From Theristus sp. LFF4_11 (lineage: Eukaryota > Nematoda > Chromadorea > Monhysterida > Xyalidae), in assembly GCA_030248135.1 (NCBI GenBank), contig JASANC010005251.1, positions 1 through 64,000 on the forward strand: a stretch of DNA of 64,000 bases, read 5' to 3'. The stretch's first letter is position 1. Each line of letters opens with the position of its first letter. Made by a program: the position numbers and the translations under genes. Below are positions 34,001 through 49,000 of this stretch, in pieces. Below the pieces are notes generated by a model. The model had not been told where the DNA came from. It worked only from the letters and a program-made list of their open reading frames with translations, and did no database searches.

Positions 34001-37000
34001 AAAGAACAAAAATGAGAAATTTGGAGCAAATGCAGTCTTGGACCAAGAAATGACACAATTCAATAAAATAAACAAATGAATGAAATTACCTGCACCCCAA
34101 GGACACTGCTTCCGGGACGGACACTGTACAAGGGGCTTGACTCGCCACCCTTCAACGTGATCGGATCGGTGCGCTGCAGAAATAGAACACACGTGAATTA
34201 GAGATTAGAACACTCAGACCAGGTAACCAGTAAATATGTGAGAGGATTTACTTTGCGGACGAACATGTGGATGACAACAATGTGAGCGTGCGTTTTTTCT
34301 TATTCAACGGTCGGTCTATCGAAAATTCAGTCAAACCGGCATCAAAAAGAAAAAAGCAAACAGTGAAGACGCACCGGTGCTGTCAAGGTGACCGCCAACG
34401 GCAAGGTGTTGTGAAAGATCACTGGTGGTCGCAGATGAATGCGATAGCACTGACTTTGCAGCGACCGTCGCGTGGTGTTCTCGAAGTAGGCCGATTGCAG
34501 CTCCACACAAGCCTGCAACGAAATATGGACAACATTAATTGTTGGAAAAGGAAAAGTGAACGAAAAAATTGAAAAGACTGGAAGCGAATTTTTGTGTGCA
34601 CAATTGCTCAGTTTGGCCGACGCAAACAAGCATTTCAAAAACAAATCTGAGCAGCAGAACCAACGTCAGAAGGATGCACTAAATCAAAAAAGGAATCAGC
34701 CAACACAAACGCCCCCACTTTTATAAAGAACTCCTTCTTCGAGCTTGTTGAGGATGCTGCACAACAGAGCAACTGCTCCGTGCGCACGTTGCCGCTGAAA
34801 TCGTGCCAGGCCACACCCTCGGTCGATGGGTCAAAGCTGAAACAACACCCACATAAACACACTGTGTTGTGTTCCTAAATTGCTTTTGACTTCAATGACA
34901 ATTTCAAATTCCAACCGAGTGCAATCAATCAACGAGTGTTCTACGTTTCGCGGCTTCAGTTGAGCGGTCATCATCAGGAACAATCTCTCCCAACAACGTA
35001 CAACTTGCTGCTGTGATCAGCAATCGCTCACTTTTCGCCAGTCGGTTTGAAATAGAACTGCTGTGCGGCTGCGTACACCGCGACCAGCGGCACATTCAGC
35101 GGGCGGGCGGCGACGGCGGCGTCGGCCTGCTCCAGACGGCCGCAATCCTGCAGGTTCGTGTCCACCTGCGTGAACATCTCCATCGGACTCGCAATGTGGT
35201 TGACGACCTGCACAAGAAAAACAGACTCACTCGAGAATCAGTTCAGTCGGATTTTATTAGATCAATGAAAACTGAACAGAGCATAAACAAACTTTCTGGA
35301 ACAAATTTCTGATTTGCTACTGAGTTTGCGGCTGGCAATCAGCTGTTCGCACAGAAAGCCGAAATTCAAAGTTAGCAACACGCTGCATATGTCAAACGCA
35401 AATGCAACAAACCAAGCGCATTATCACAATGCTTGATGCAACTTTATTCTCAAGGTCAACCAAACGAAAGTACGTCAACAACAATTCTGCCGCACAACAC
35501 CGACCTGCAACAACGACCTGAGCGTGACGAGTTTCCTGCCGTACTCACTGGTCACGTGCACCACCAATTGCCATTGTTCGCCAGTTGACGTCACTTGCGA
35601 CGGCAGGCCGAACGTGCGAATGTCCGCACGAGAGACGTTCACTTCACGGACGGTGTTCATCGTGGGAAACTGAGAGAAACCGTGGGAGAAAGCTGATTTG
35701 GTGATCGTAGGAAACAGCATAAAAAAGTGCTTTTGCGAAGACCTCACTCAACACTTGTGTTCAACTTCCACACAATCTGAATGCCACACAACTGTCAACA
35801 CACACAGCGACAGTATGCACTGTCACGCACTCGCATGCGCGCCAGTGTGTTTGTGTGTGAGTGTGCGCCGCCCAAAGTGCGAGGTTATCGTACCTCACAC
35901 AATTTTTTTATGAGATACAGAGACCGTTCCTGCCAGAACACGCGCTATTCAAAAAATTTCCGGTCTCGACGCTCAAAACGATTTGGCGACGCATGCAAGC
36001 CTGATTGTCATCAGAGAGGTTCAGTAGAATTGAGCACTGACCCTGAGCACCAACGTAGCGGTGCCATTGTTCTGTTGTGCCGCGAGAAACGACGGCTCGG
36101 CCATTGTCGCCGTCGTCACGTTCATCGGAGTTGAGGCTGACTTGCACATGGCCGTTTTCTTGCGACCAGACAGATCCATGAACGCTAGGTCGCCGAATTC
36201 AACCTTCATCGTCTTCGCACCGGCGTGCTGCGACGGCGACAGCTGCAATGGGAGAGCAGATGGGGGAGATTTGGGAATATTGGGCAAGGCTATTGGAAAC
36301 CTAGATTTTTTGAAATGTACGACTGTGGTCGTTCACCTGCAACGAATCACTGTTGATCACTTCAATCGGTATGCCCGTGTCGTTGCGAATGACGTACGCT
36401 GAGCTGCCAGGCAACGCGCGACCTGCCGATGGTGCCACGTTGTTGGCCGCTTCGCTGAATGCCTGTCGGCGAAAGGCGTGAACATTCAGAATTGCATTCA
36501 TAAAGTTCCTTTAGCAGCGCGTGTATACCGCCTTAATTCTTTGAAGTAGAAAAAATGCCAGAGAACATTGCGGTTTGAGGAAATCGCCCCAATTTTAGGG
36601 ACAATATACCGCCGCACAGGTGTGTGCATCACATTGACTAGCTGCATAAAAAGCCAGTGCAAGTGCAATCTAGATCAGTGAAATGAACTGCAAAAAGAAT
36701 ATCGGCTGATGGCAGTCGGCGCATGCAACGCAGTTTACCTCGCCGAGTCTGGTGAGCATTTCCAAGCACGCCTTCGTGACCGTCATCTGCAGCATTTCGG
36801 TCGCAAACAGACCGACGGTCGTCTTCGGCGGCAACGCGCTCACGTCGTCGCTGTCAGTCGCGTCAAGGTCACTGCAGCAAATGGGGCGAGTCGTTGCAGA
36901 CTAGGATGAGAGCCGTACAACGGTGTGACACCGCAAGGGACAGTTAAGTGTTCTACTCTTTATGGAGCGCAATAATCAAGCGCTGTAACAGTTTATAGTT

Positions 37001-40000
37001 TCAGAAGCCCGCCAAGTCCGTGGAGAAAACGTTCGCACGCAAATCAGTGTTGGTGTCCAAAACCTCACCTGTTCTGCTGCACGTGCAGACTGAGTTCCCA
37101 GGCTTTCATTGTGCCCGATTTGGTCGACTCAACCGGCTCTATTAGCGGCTCCCAAGCCGACAGTGACTCGTTGAAGTAAGACACCTGAAAAAAGATCAAG
37201 GTGTTACACAAAGACAATGGCTGAGAGAGACCTAATACAATAGCAATCATACTTCTGCATATCAGCAGCACCCTACAGCTGTAAATCAACTGATCACTGA
37301 TTGGTGGTGCCCAGTTCGATGCAGCCAATCGGCATGCCACGACTACCCAAATCAAATTGCACATGTTTCACAGTTTTGACAGCACCTGCAAAGTGACCGT
37401 GGCAGTGGCTGTCAATCGACTGGACCAGTTCGAAGCGTCTGCCTTCAGTGAGCTTTCAACGACGATCATGGGCACCGTCCTACGCTCCACACCGGCCTCG
37501 ACACGAAGAACGAGTGAGTCGAGGTTGAAGATCAACTGAAATACCAAACGGGGGAAACGTTGGCCACTTATTTTGGTACGATTACAAGTGTCAAAAACTA
37601 AAGGAAACGAAAACAAAGTTTTTCACAAGTAATCGCAAACCTTCTGCTGCATTTGCGGCAGTATCTCCAAGGATTCGTCAAGATCCAGCTCCATCTCAGT
37701 GGCTTCCAGCGCATCCTCCGTCGGCAGCACACCCTGTAGGAACCAGTGTTGTTCCGGATTCAGCAGTTTTTCATCCCAAACGCCTTGCCGAGGCGTAAGG
37801 CGTGGCCGACGACTTGACTGCGAGCTTTGGTCCTGCACAAAATTATTTTTTGGTTCTTTTTTGAGAGATTGATTTTGATCAATACCGTTTTTGCATGCGA
37901 TAGATGGATGATTGAGCAGCGACATTTGATAAAACTTTTGATCGTTTTCTGAAGTATAAAGACTCGAAAACCAAAGTTATTAATAACAGAGTAAACAGCA
38001 TGGATAAACCGAAGTTTTACCCATTGATTCCCACCATTGGGAACATTCTTGGGAACGCAACGTTCACAAGAACTACAGGAAATATGTGCTTCCCCTGCTC
38101 GCTGCAACGTTTAGTTACTGTTTACTCTGTCTCACTGTGTTGCGTTGTGCACAGCACTCTAGAACAGTGCTATAAGCGATGGAAAAACTACGAAAACAAA
38201 ACGATCGGAAATGGACATCAGGCACAACAGACTGAAATCCGAAACAGATTTCTTTTTTAGCGGCTCCAAAACAACGCAATTTTCAAATGAACACATGCGA
38301 CAAAAATACAAAAAGTTGAAGAACACGGCACACGTGCAATGGCAATGACACACTGAAACAAACAGCTTCTGTAATGTTGAGTCACGGACAGCATGTCAGA
38401 CAATCACATCAGACACACGTAAACTGTATTTTTGATCATTTTGACCGTAAATTTGATTCTTCAATAAAAATACGTGCAATCGAACACCAAAAAATGCGAA
38501 AGCTAATCAAACTATTGTTTCTAATCTAACTAATCTTTTGCACTGCATGGAATATACGGGTTACCTTGATCCAGTAGCGGTCGCTTTCTTTTATCTACCG
38601 GAAGTAAATTTTAGTAGTAAAAGTTAGACGAAGATACTGAAGCATTTCTTGTCAGTATGAAGAGTCATTCTTGTATAATTTAGCGCAAGAAGCTTGTGGA
38701 AAACAGATGAGTAAAACACGACAAGCAAGTATTACAAGAAAAACGCAAAATCTGCAAAAAAGTCAGTCGCTGCAGTCAAACACACAAAACGGACAGTCTG
38801 GTTTCGGAGATATTCAAATCTTCAACCAACTACTTTTTGACCAATTAGCGCACATGATTTCTAAAGCAAACCAATGAAAAGGGTTTACAAAACGCGGCAG
38901 CAAAAAGTGTCTGATCAGCTTAAAGCTTGTTAGTGCCACCACTATCTTTTGCATGACTCGGCAAAAAATCTGAAAAACGTCTGAAACAAGCCAAAACAAC
39001 GAAAGAAGCTCTGCAAATAATGAAACAGATGCCAACCTCAGCAGCAGAAGTCATTTCCTTGGAAACGGCACTCAACAGTCGCACAATCGGAGGGCTCACT
39101 TTCAGCACAACGTCCGAAACACGCACATCCACCATCTGGCCGTTCTCGGGGCTGGTGTTGCTCAGAAGGCTCATGTTCACTGGTTTCAGCACCTGCCAAT
39201 TGGAACATTCACATCGAACTGCAGCACTCAAAAGATTAAAACAGACGGTCACACGGAATCGGTCAACAGAAGTCACTGTCACGGATTAATGCTTTGATTT
39301 ACACGTTTTACAACTTTACATCGGTGTTTCAGTTGTCAAAACAACTTTCAGACCATACTTCATTCTTACTGTGCGAACTCCCTGTCAAACTTGGTTGTAA
39401 AAAACTTAGAGCCATCTTCCTGTCAAACTTGGTTGTAAAAAACTTACAGCCATCTTGAAACTGTCGCGTTTCGCCTCACTATAATAGCTGGAGAACACTT
39501 CAAAGCCAGTGACAGACGCACGCAGCTTGTCACCATCGGGGCCCGTGTCGAGCACTGCTTCCGCTGTCAGGCGCACAATCAGAGCCTGCAAACGCACAAA
39601 GCACATGTGAAAACGTGTGAAGTCAGGTGTGCAAGAGGCTTCATTGAAGCTGCGAAAGTCTTTCCATAGACGCCGTGCACTTTCATGTCCGCACGGTGTT
39701 TTCTGACCGTTGTATCTACAAACTGAAACAAACACACTGCCAACTGTCAAGTGATTTCGCATGCGTGCCTGCAAGGTTCTGCTAGATTGAAATGACATCA
39801 CGCGCGAAACGAAAAGTGCGTTTCAACAGAGCAACGGTCACGGGGCATGAAAACCTTTGATCAGACAAATGAACCAAATTATCAGTGACCTGCGAAACGT
39901 CCGGCCGCATCGCATCTTCAATGATCAACACTTCTGGATCCCTGATCTTCGCATGCACACTCAGACGAGGCTTTGAGGTCACTGCTGGTGGCGCTGGTAG

Positions 40001-43000
40001 ATCTGAAGAAAAGGTCAACTCGAACCGAAGAAAATCATAAACCGAGTAACCAACTAAATCAAACATCTTTTAGGTAGCTTTCTTTAAAATGCAGCAATGA
40101 AAAAAAAATTATGTCGATGCTACCTGGCGGTGATTTAGCAGCACTTGTGCTACTGCTGCTGGCGGCGGCTGTTGTACTAGAAGACGCCGTTTTCGTGGGC
40201 ACATCTGGCGCCGGTGATGGCTCTGCTTTTGGCAGAGTGAAAAATTTTGCCAACGAGCCGAGGAACTCGGGGCACAAGGTCAGGAACAGCGGACACGTCT
40301 CTAGGTTCACTGAAACACAGAAGCTAAATTTTAATTCCACCTGAAAAGTTACCGGAAAAAATTACGAGTTTCTTATTCAACTAAGACCAACCATCCTGAT
40401 CGCCAGTGCGTTGCTTTTTCACGCTGATTGCAACCAATTTCTCCTTCTCGAATCCGGCCTTCTTGTCCATCAATCTGGCAAAAAAATTGAACAAATACAA
40501 AATGCAATAGTGAACGTCATATTGACCATTGCCATTCATCAAGGTTTCGTATTTACTAAACAGGAATTTCGCGGTTGTGAGTGTTTGACTGTTCAGAAAC
40601 ACAAAATTGACATGGCGCCCGCTGCAACACTACGATACAAACTCCGAATGAAACTGGAGTTTGGCATGCTCGGATTTCTGGAACCCGGCGGGGGAGTTTT
40701 GAAATAATGCAAACAAAAAAGCTTGCCAACTGTCTGCTCAGTAGCCGTTTGGCAGTGGAGTCAGTCAGTCAGTTGCACAGGGAACGCCCCCCCCCCTTTC
40801 CAACTCACCTTGTGACGGCCACCTGCGTGTTTCGCTCGTCGTCCATAATAAACGTGTTGAGTGAAACATCAGCGACCATGGAGTCGTCGTCGTTGATTGT
40901 GCCGGCCGCCGTGAGCGCCAGGATTTGCAGACACGCGAACGAACGCGACTGATTGCGAGCGACCACACCGCTGTTGTCGTCCTGCGATCGGGGCAGCCAT
41001 GGGCAAGCAATTGAGCGAAAACAGCAGAGAACAGTGAATTGGAAAATGCACCCACAATTCATTCGAGCGATACTCACACATCGCCTGAAAGATGTCACGG
41101 TGTGGTGGAATGTGGTGCAGTGGCGGCCATGCGATGGCCCGGTCACAGCCGAAAAATACTCATCTGTGCACACCGCAACTGTGCATGGTGGCACTGCACC
41201 ACGCTCCAGCACACCGGCGCACACAGTCGTGCGTGACATGCCTAGTCACGACAGAACCAACACCTGCTGCAAGCAAAACTACCAATTTCAACCCAGCACC
41301 CACCCTGAAAACACCACCAATCGCAACCAACACCAACCAAGTCCGACGATCCCGTGTACAGTCGAGCAGCGAGTCCCTCGATGTCGACATCGAACGTGAT
41401 TCGTTTCGAGACCACCGCTACCGTATCGCCGGTCGGTTTCGTGCGTTTTTCGCCGTGCGTCTCCGCAATCACAGTGCTGGTCGTCGCCGCACTCGGCGGC
41501 TGCGTTCGCTCGTTCCCAGAGGACGCAACTGTACAAATTGGGGTAATGGGGTGATTTTGGGTAAATTACAGGGTAAAAAAACTTCTGGGCAAAACGTTCC
41601 TGCTCACAATTCCGTTCAGGTTTACTGTTCTAGTTTAAATAAGAAAATGAAGCACACAAACAATACAAAACTGCGTTCAACGAACCAGAGTGCGTCCTGC
41701 TGAGTCCCACCCTCGCTGGCTTGTCGCCGGTGGCCCCAGCGACCGCAACCGCCCGCGCCGGTGGGGGCGGAGTGCCCTCTTGCAGATTGCCGGCCAGCGT
41801 TGCCATCAGCATCGCGTAGTCCTCTTGTGTTAGACTCATCTGAGCGAGCTCACATTGTTTCGTCATCCAAAATTTTTGCACATCAAAATATAAGTATTGC
41901 TAAATACTAGGGTTGGTAAGAAATCGGTATTATAAAGAGTTGTAGCAATGGTTGTTATTTTCAAATTTGAGCCGAACAATTAGTCAAGCAGACCGGAGTG
42001 TCGTGGTAAAGCCTAGAGCATTAACAGACTTTTATCTGCGGCAGTTTGCCATTGACCGCGATTTCCGGTGCATCCTTGCACGAGTCGAACGTCAGATTTC
42101 GTTTCACGTTCAGGATGAAGGTCACTGGTTCGAGAAGTTGACATTCGGTGACCACCGAACAAGCGTCCGATGAGAGGATTGCGCTGCAACGAGAGAACAC
42201 AATGCTCACTAAAATGTTGCGTAAATGCGTTTGAAAGTGTTTTGCCAATGTGGCTTGGTCACGATACAATTTGTGAGATAATGAAGTGAAGTGAACAATC
42301 CGACTTGCAACGCCTATCTGGGTTCATGAACTGCATGGCATCATTCAAGCGGAATCAGGATGCGGCAATGCATGCTAAACAAGCAGTAAACATATACAAT
42401 AATCCAACCGCGCCAATTTCATCTCTCTCAGTGTCAGTTCCATGTTCTCAATAATCATTGGACCTGATTTCGTTTTCGTCGATGTGAATGCGTTCACAAG
42501 CGATAGTCGACCTGAAACACAGTTTCTTTTGTATGAGTCTTGATCACTTCAAAACGCAAACTCTTGAACAGATATGTATAACAGCCAGGCGACCAGGCGC
42601 GACCGAATAACTGCAATAATAACCGACCAATCACCATTCTCGCAACAAAAGAAACCAAAGCTGAAAGCACCGCATATTCTGCAGCAGCCCCCCCCCCTCA
42701 GTCCAACAACACTTCCAACAGCCACACCACTCACCCAAGTCCAAGTACAACGCCTCGAACGAGTCAGACTGCTGCGGCACGAGCACCACGGGCGCGTTCA
42801 GGTCGACGTCGAGTCGCAGCTTCGGCGGTGCCTCCTTGATTTGTTTGGCCGCCTCGGTCGCCGATTCAGCGACGGCGGTTGCTGCTTGCGCTGCGGCTTG
42901 CGCGGCTGCTGCTTGGAACGGATGCGCCCAGCACTGCAAAAACGGTCTTTTATGGGTTTTACAGTGTTTTTGTGCATATTTGTCTGTCTGATGTCCGTCC

Positions 43001-46000
43001 TAAACTGAATGTGATTTCAAGCTTTGTTGAAAACTTTGCGTTCAGCCAATTAGCACGTTGAGGTACGAATGTAATGATTTCAGGTTGCAAACAAACCAGC
43101 CGACAACCGCAGCACGTGCGCGGCAGTGAGTAACATTGGTTGTTACTGCTGGTTTGTAAAAAAAAGCTCACGGTTGTCTGTTTTCAGACCAACACTTTGC
43201 CTCAACCGATCCTATCACAACGCAATACAAAACGTGAAAACCAAGCAATCACTGACGAGCATGCGATTGAGCCACGCATTCAGGAAAACGAAGCGCATCT
43301 CATTCAGACGCAACAGCACCGCCATGTCAACGTCGTCGGCAGACATTTGCGTCTTCTCCTGAAATCAACGGTGAGAGTGACTGCAAGTGTCTGATGTCAA
43401 GTGCACAATTGATTTTGCATCGGACAGTGAGTGGTCGAACTAAAACCGTCCAGTGGGTTAGGATTCCATTGGCGAAAGTTGTATCGGACCAGCAACTGCC
43501 GGGTCTCAGAGACAAAAAACGGATGAACAACAAAAAACACGCAACCTGTGGCGTTCGATTCCACTGGGTCACTTGCACCCTGAGCATGTCGCCTTCGCCA
43601 GACACGGACAGAATTTCGGAGTGTTTCGCGGGTGGCGTTGTGTCGACAATGGAAACAACGGACAACGCTGCCTGCACGTCCGTGCGGTGCTTCTTCATGA
43701 CCACGTCAGCACGAACGCCTGAATGCAGTTGCGTTGTTTTCTGGCAGTTTGGTTTCAGTTGCCCAAGAGTAATGCCAAGACAATTACTCGGAAGAGACGC
43801 CAGTTTGGAGATTGGTTTTTTAATGTTCGATTCAGTTTATGCAAAGTTACACGCGCTGTCGCACAAGATCGCATGATGTGCCAGTGTGTTGTGACAGTGC
43901 TGCACAAAATCTTATCTGCCGCGTGCATGCGTGCGCTTACCATCGACGGCCAGCACACTGGCGATGGACGTGCTGCTGCCGATGACCACCTTCACAGCGC
44001 CCATCCTCGCGAGCACGTTCATTTTGATGATCCGCTGCTCGTTTGCCTCGTCCGCTTTTTCTTTCAGCTTTCTCGCTCGTCTGGACGCGGATGGACGGCG
44101 GGTTTTCGATGGGGTGCGACTGCGCGCTGGAAGAAACGGGGAAATGGGCAGTGGATTTGCTGGGTGGGCACGACTGTCAAGGCACTGTTTAATTTGCAAG
44201 TCTGATTTCAAATGCGGAAATAAGATTGCAGAGAAAGAGCATTGTCCCGAGGGGAAAAACAGCGAACGTAAACCCTCACCCCTCACAAGACTGAAAAGCC
44301 GCAAAAAATGTAAACCAAATAATAAAACCGCCACTTGGATAGTCCACTTCCGAAAAACAAACGAAAAGTACAAAGGATTCAATAAAAAATAACGACCAAC
44401 AAGACTGTAACCTCCGGAATTTTGCTGAAAAACAGTTTGTTTGCCTGTTTCTCAGGAACAAAAACAGAAATCACGCGAACCACCCCAAAAAGCCGCAAGC
44501 AACCCCCTCCCCCAACAGTACATCGCAGCGCAGCCGTGACCGAAGCAATGGAGCCCACAGAACTTCTCCGCGAGCGCCTGCTGCTTGCTCTGCTCAGTTG
44601 GCCCTCCACTCCGCCGGCGGCGTCGGCCGCAGCCACTGGAGATGCAGTGTGCTTGCACTGAATTGGTGCGAAAAACGGGCATTTCCTTCAGATCGGGTGA
44701 TAACGTCAGCACCAAAAGACCTCCTAGGAATTAAAAAAGGCCAATGTTGTCGAACGGTCACCACCTGAACATCAGCGACGCGCTTCTGCAGCTGTATGGC
44801 GAACTGCTGCAACTCCATGAGCGCCTCGCGATGCAGGCCAATGTTCATGCCGTCGAACGTCACCGTCAACTTTTGCTCCGTCAACTTGTAGTCGGACTCG
44901 AATAATGGCGACTGGCGGTTGGCCTGCGAACGAATGAAAGCACTAAGAACAGGAAAGCAACAAAATGTGCTGGTTGGTTTGCCTATGAGTGTCCAAACAT
45001 TTGATTTGCTTCATTGTTTAATTTACATGTTTGAGGAATACAATTCTAGGATACACAAACGCGTTTACCTGCACAAACTCCAACGACAACAGACGTCTCG
45101 ATTTATCTTCACGGTTCGCACTTTCAACAATGTAAAGTGGGGCTCGCTCACGTTCCATGCCTGCCACATTGAAAATATGATTTTTTAGATTTTTTCATCA
45201 CAATAAATAGTGAACAAGTAAATCTTCAATCGTTTCTCAACTCTCACTCAACAAAAATACACCAAACCCAATTTCGCACGCTATAATTTCCTTTCAAGAT
45301 TGTGTTCAACAGTATAAACCGAAGTGCCCCAAGCACTCACTGCTGTGCACATGGTTGACGAGCTCCATGTTTCCCATGTAGGCGCTTGCATGAATGTCGT
45401 GCGCGCGCAGTCGCAGTGCTGCACCGAGCCGATTCACCACAGCACTGACGTACGCCTGCTCCGTGGCGTTCTCGTGGTCGCCGTGACGACGCGACACGTG
45501 GATAGAGATCTGGCGCAAACGTAGCAACTGCTTTGAAGAGCGTGCGTATCAGATGCTGCCCAGCTGTACACTCACACTCACACATACACACAGACATACA
45601 ATGCAGGCCATGTGCCATTGTGGAACTGTGTTATTTTTGTTTGCGACAATTGAGTAAACTCGGCATGGTAAGACAAGCTGAACAGAGGAATAACCAATGG
45701 CCGAACCAGTGCTGCTCACATTTTCCATCTCAAATCTCATTTCCATCTGCGTGATCTGTGCAGCGAGCATCGCGTCTGGCTCGTCAGTGCTCGTCGTCTC
45801 TTCCTCGCCTTCCGTTTCACTTTCATCGCCTTCAATTGAGAAAAACTTGATTGATTTTGCGATATTGATAGCTAGGGAGAGCCGTAAACCAGTCGGCCTT
45901 GTAACGAAGTGTAAATAATAGTTGGACAGACCTTCGCTCAACTCATTTGCTTCCATGATTGCCCGCATCTTGGCACGCTGACGCACGTCAGGTTCCTCGA

Positions 46001-49000
46001 ACAGGTGCAGTTCCTAAAAGTTCTTTGTCTTATTGAGTCTGAATTCAATTATCAATTCGAAATTCAAAAATTGTAGTCGCCACCACATAGTGAGTAGTTA
46101 CACGGAGATTCGAAAAATTCGCTGGCGTTCCCTGGCGTTAGCCGGAAAACGTTGCTTTGAGCAAAAGAAACCACGTGCCCCTTTTCGGACCAGAACTTTA
46201 TCGATTCAAATCTGAACACACATGCAGTCGCTCGTCTTCGGGCGACGGCGGCGGCGTGGGGATGCTGAGCAGCAACTCCAACAACTGCAACAATCGATGA
46301 TCGGACACGTTCACGGTGACGTCAGGCAGGCGGCCGCACAGACGCATTCTGAGTAGAAAACGCAGTTTGCATTTGGCTTTTTCAATCAAAAGTTTCTGTT
46401 TTCCATTTCCACCACGATTTCAGCCTACTGATATGCTAACTGGGTGGACTGGCGGAACACTATTGTGAACGAATCAAAGAACAGCAAATTTCGGAGCTGG
46501 TTGCGTTTCAATTCAAAGACAAGACAAAGTCGGCAAATCAGTCGCTTCATTGCATTCATTCGTTTGTTTCATTCATTGGTGAAACCAATTGAATCGAGCT
46601 ATTTTACAGGACATCGTCCAAAAAACAATAAATGCACATCACGCATTGAATGACTCACTGCGACAGCTGCACGTCGCGGACTGACGATTTTTGAAGCATG
46701 ATTTCAAATGCCATTGGTTGCAGTAGGTGGTTGCGTGATGCTGGCTTTGATAATGACTCGTTCCAGTTGTCACCTAGAAAGCCAGCAAAAGCACGTGAAA
46801 AATATCATGGGAATGTGGTTAAAACTGCACCAGCCCAGTCACAAATGAGGATTTCAAGTTCCCACAAAGCGCAGCAACGAACCAGCTGCTGCGTACAGTA
46901 TCTGCACCTTCTCCAGTTTTATCCTGAAGTTGTCATATGCCTGGTCCATCAGACTCGCCAGGCGGGCATCCTGCAAGAATAAAATATACTTGACTTGCTG
47001 AAATCAGACTAACTGCGACTGTGGGCTGCTAACAGAACAGAGACCATCGAAAATTACGCTATTTTCAGAATTATATGTTTCATTTGCATCACAACAAGCA
47101 TAACAGCACCAAAGAATGCCGCTAATCCACTAACGTCCGGCTTTTCAATCAACGTTCGATCGAGCTGGTCAGCGTCCACAGTGGTCATCGACAGACGACC
47201 AAGGTCAACCACGAGCAATGCCGAATTTCTGTGCGAAAAATTACTGAATAGCGCAACACTCGGCGGCAGAAAAAAAACTTGCTTGATACCCTACGTTTCG
47301 CTAGCCCGTTACCCTTCCGTTACACTGAAACGACACAAATTCGCTTGTGTTTCGTCAACAAAGCACACGCATACGATCGCCAATGCACAGTAACACTGCT
47401 TGCGTAACAACGGTGAGTGCGCAACTGACTTGGCATAGACGCCACGCGACGGCACAATCAACAGTGTCGGCTCCACATTGATGTCGAGCACCAATCTGCT
47501 GCGTTGTTCAACAGCGTGCGCCAGACCGGTGACCGAATGCGTCTTCACGTCCTCGTATTTCGCCATCGCCGCCGCCGTTAATCTGAAATCGAGTTTGGAA
47601 TATGCGGATGGTGATTTGTTGTTTCGATGTTCAAACCCGGTATGCCGATTGGTCATCAATGTGTGATGCAGCCAATCAATCACCAGACGAGCCTAAAATT
47701 TCTAAAAAAACGTACAAACGCACTGATTCAATCTGACGGACTGCGGTGGCCGGAAGACCTCTGCCAATCGATTGACGGTGTGCGCGTGGTAGATGACGTA
47801 GAGCGGCTGTGTGCGCAGTTGCACCTTTTGGTCGTACGCGCCGTCCAGCGGGTTCGTGCGCACGTCGACGCCCACCAGCGGGGGTGGCGTCTTCTTGGTG
47901 GCCGTTGTTGTTGGCGCAACCTGCACCAGAGACGGCGGCTTGCCGCTGGTGCCGTCTGCGCATGCAAATCGACTATTCAGGCGTCTGTTTGATTGAAAAC
48001 AGGCGCACTGCCATCAAGATTTCGTGGTTTCGGTCCGATCGTTACGCAATCAGGACTCACAACAAACACACTGGCAGCAACCATGACTTCTGACTGTGTG
48101 TGAGCAAGTCCGGTAAACGAAAGTAAGCCAACTCAGCTGTCACTCTGTCACAACCAAACGATCGGTGCACGCGGCCGCTGCACGTTCACCCACCAGTCGG
48201 TGCCATGCCGTTGGCAGCGAGCGTTTTCACAGACGCAGTCAAATGTATCGCCCTCGCCGAGGGGCGTTGTTCAAAGTCAGCACCAATTTCACGAACGTCC
48301 AGTGTCAGCACATCCTGTTTCACTCTGTTCACAAAAAAACCGAAATTGTTGTGGATTTGGCAATATGGAGGTAGTTTATGGGATGCGGACACTTGAGACG
48401 GCAGACATTTAGTTGAAATTCGATTCGGCAATCAACTGTGGCACCATATTTCACGTACCTGTCCTTCAGATCGTCGTATACTGCGACAGCGAGCGCTTTC
48501 AATTTGAAGTTGACTATATTTTCGACAAACTAAAACAAATAGAATAAACTCTTGAAGTCGAAATCGAATAATATTATATAATATCTAAGGTAATCATAAC
48601 ATATTGACTACATTTCCATCTGTAACTCAATCAATTGTCCCCTGTCTCGTGATTCGCACCTCCTTCGGGTAATTAGTGGGCGGCGCGTTCTCCTGGTAGT
48701 CAATAGCCTCGAACAGTTTCGCCTTCTCATCCGTGGTCATTGCGTTCGCAAACTGTGCCCTGTAGTCGTCACCTGCTGCCGACGCATCACCAGGTTTCTT
48801 TGGTTTACCCCCTCCGCTGCCCCACGCCCAGCTGAACCAGCCCTCTTGAATGTCCTCTGCCCTGGTGAGGCCGCGGCGTTCCACCTGAAAACGCAAGTTC
48901 TTGGGCTAATTTCTGACAAATTTTTGGGGCAAAAAGATCTATCAATTTTTTGGGTTACTTTCAGATGGCAAAAAAGACAAAATGGATAAAGCCGGATAAA

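Larger units (their letters stand above)
26668..36882 (-). other. VPS13: VPS13 exon block 3: VAB adaptor-binding region
   Basis: Exons at about 36740-36882, 36340-36461, 36040-36244, 35507-35669, 35030-35211, 34720-34838, 34370-34513, 34090-34173, 33890-33999, 33361-33465, 28730-28823, 28500-28606, 27850-27936, 27615-27680, 27290-27424 and 26668-26796. Six repeat starts are recognisable, each with an Asn: [60 protein letters not shown] and [11 protein letters not shown]. In the family this region has six modules with an invariant Asn that bind Pro-X-Pro motifs of adaptor proteins, so the binding surface appears complete. The sequence [17 protein letters not shown] in the exon at 28730-28823 is also family-typical. 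The 4.5-kb intron inside repeat four may hold extra exons. Confidence 0.88.

Noticed and set aside
45570..45600. CRISPR-like or satellite array
   Set aside because: It is only a short CA-rich microsatellite inside a VPS13 intron.
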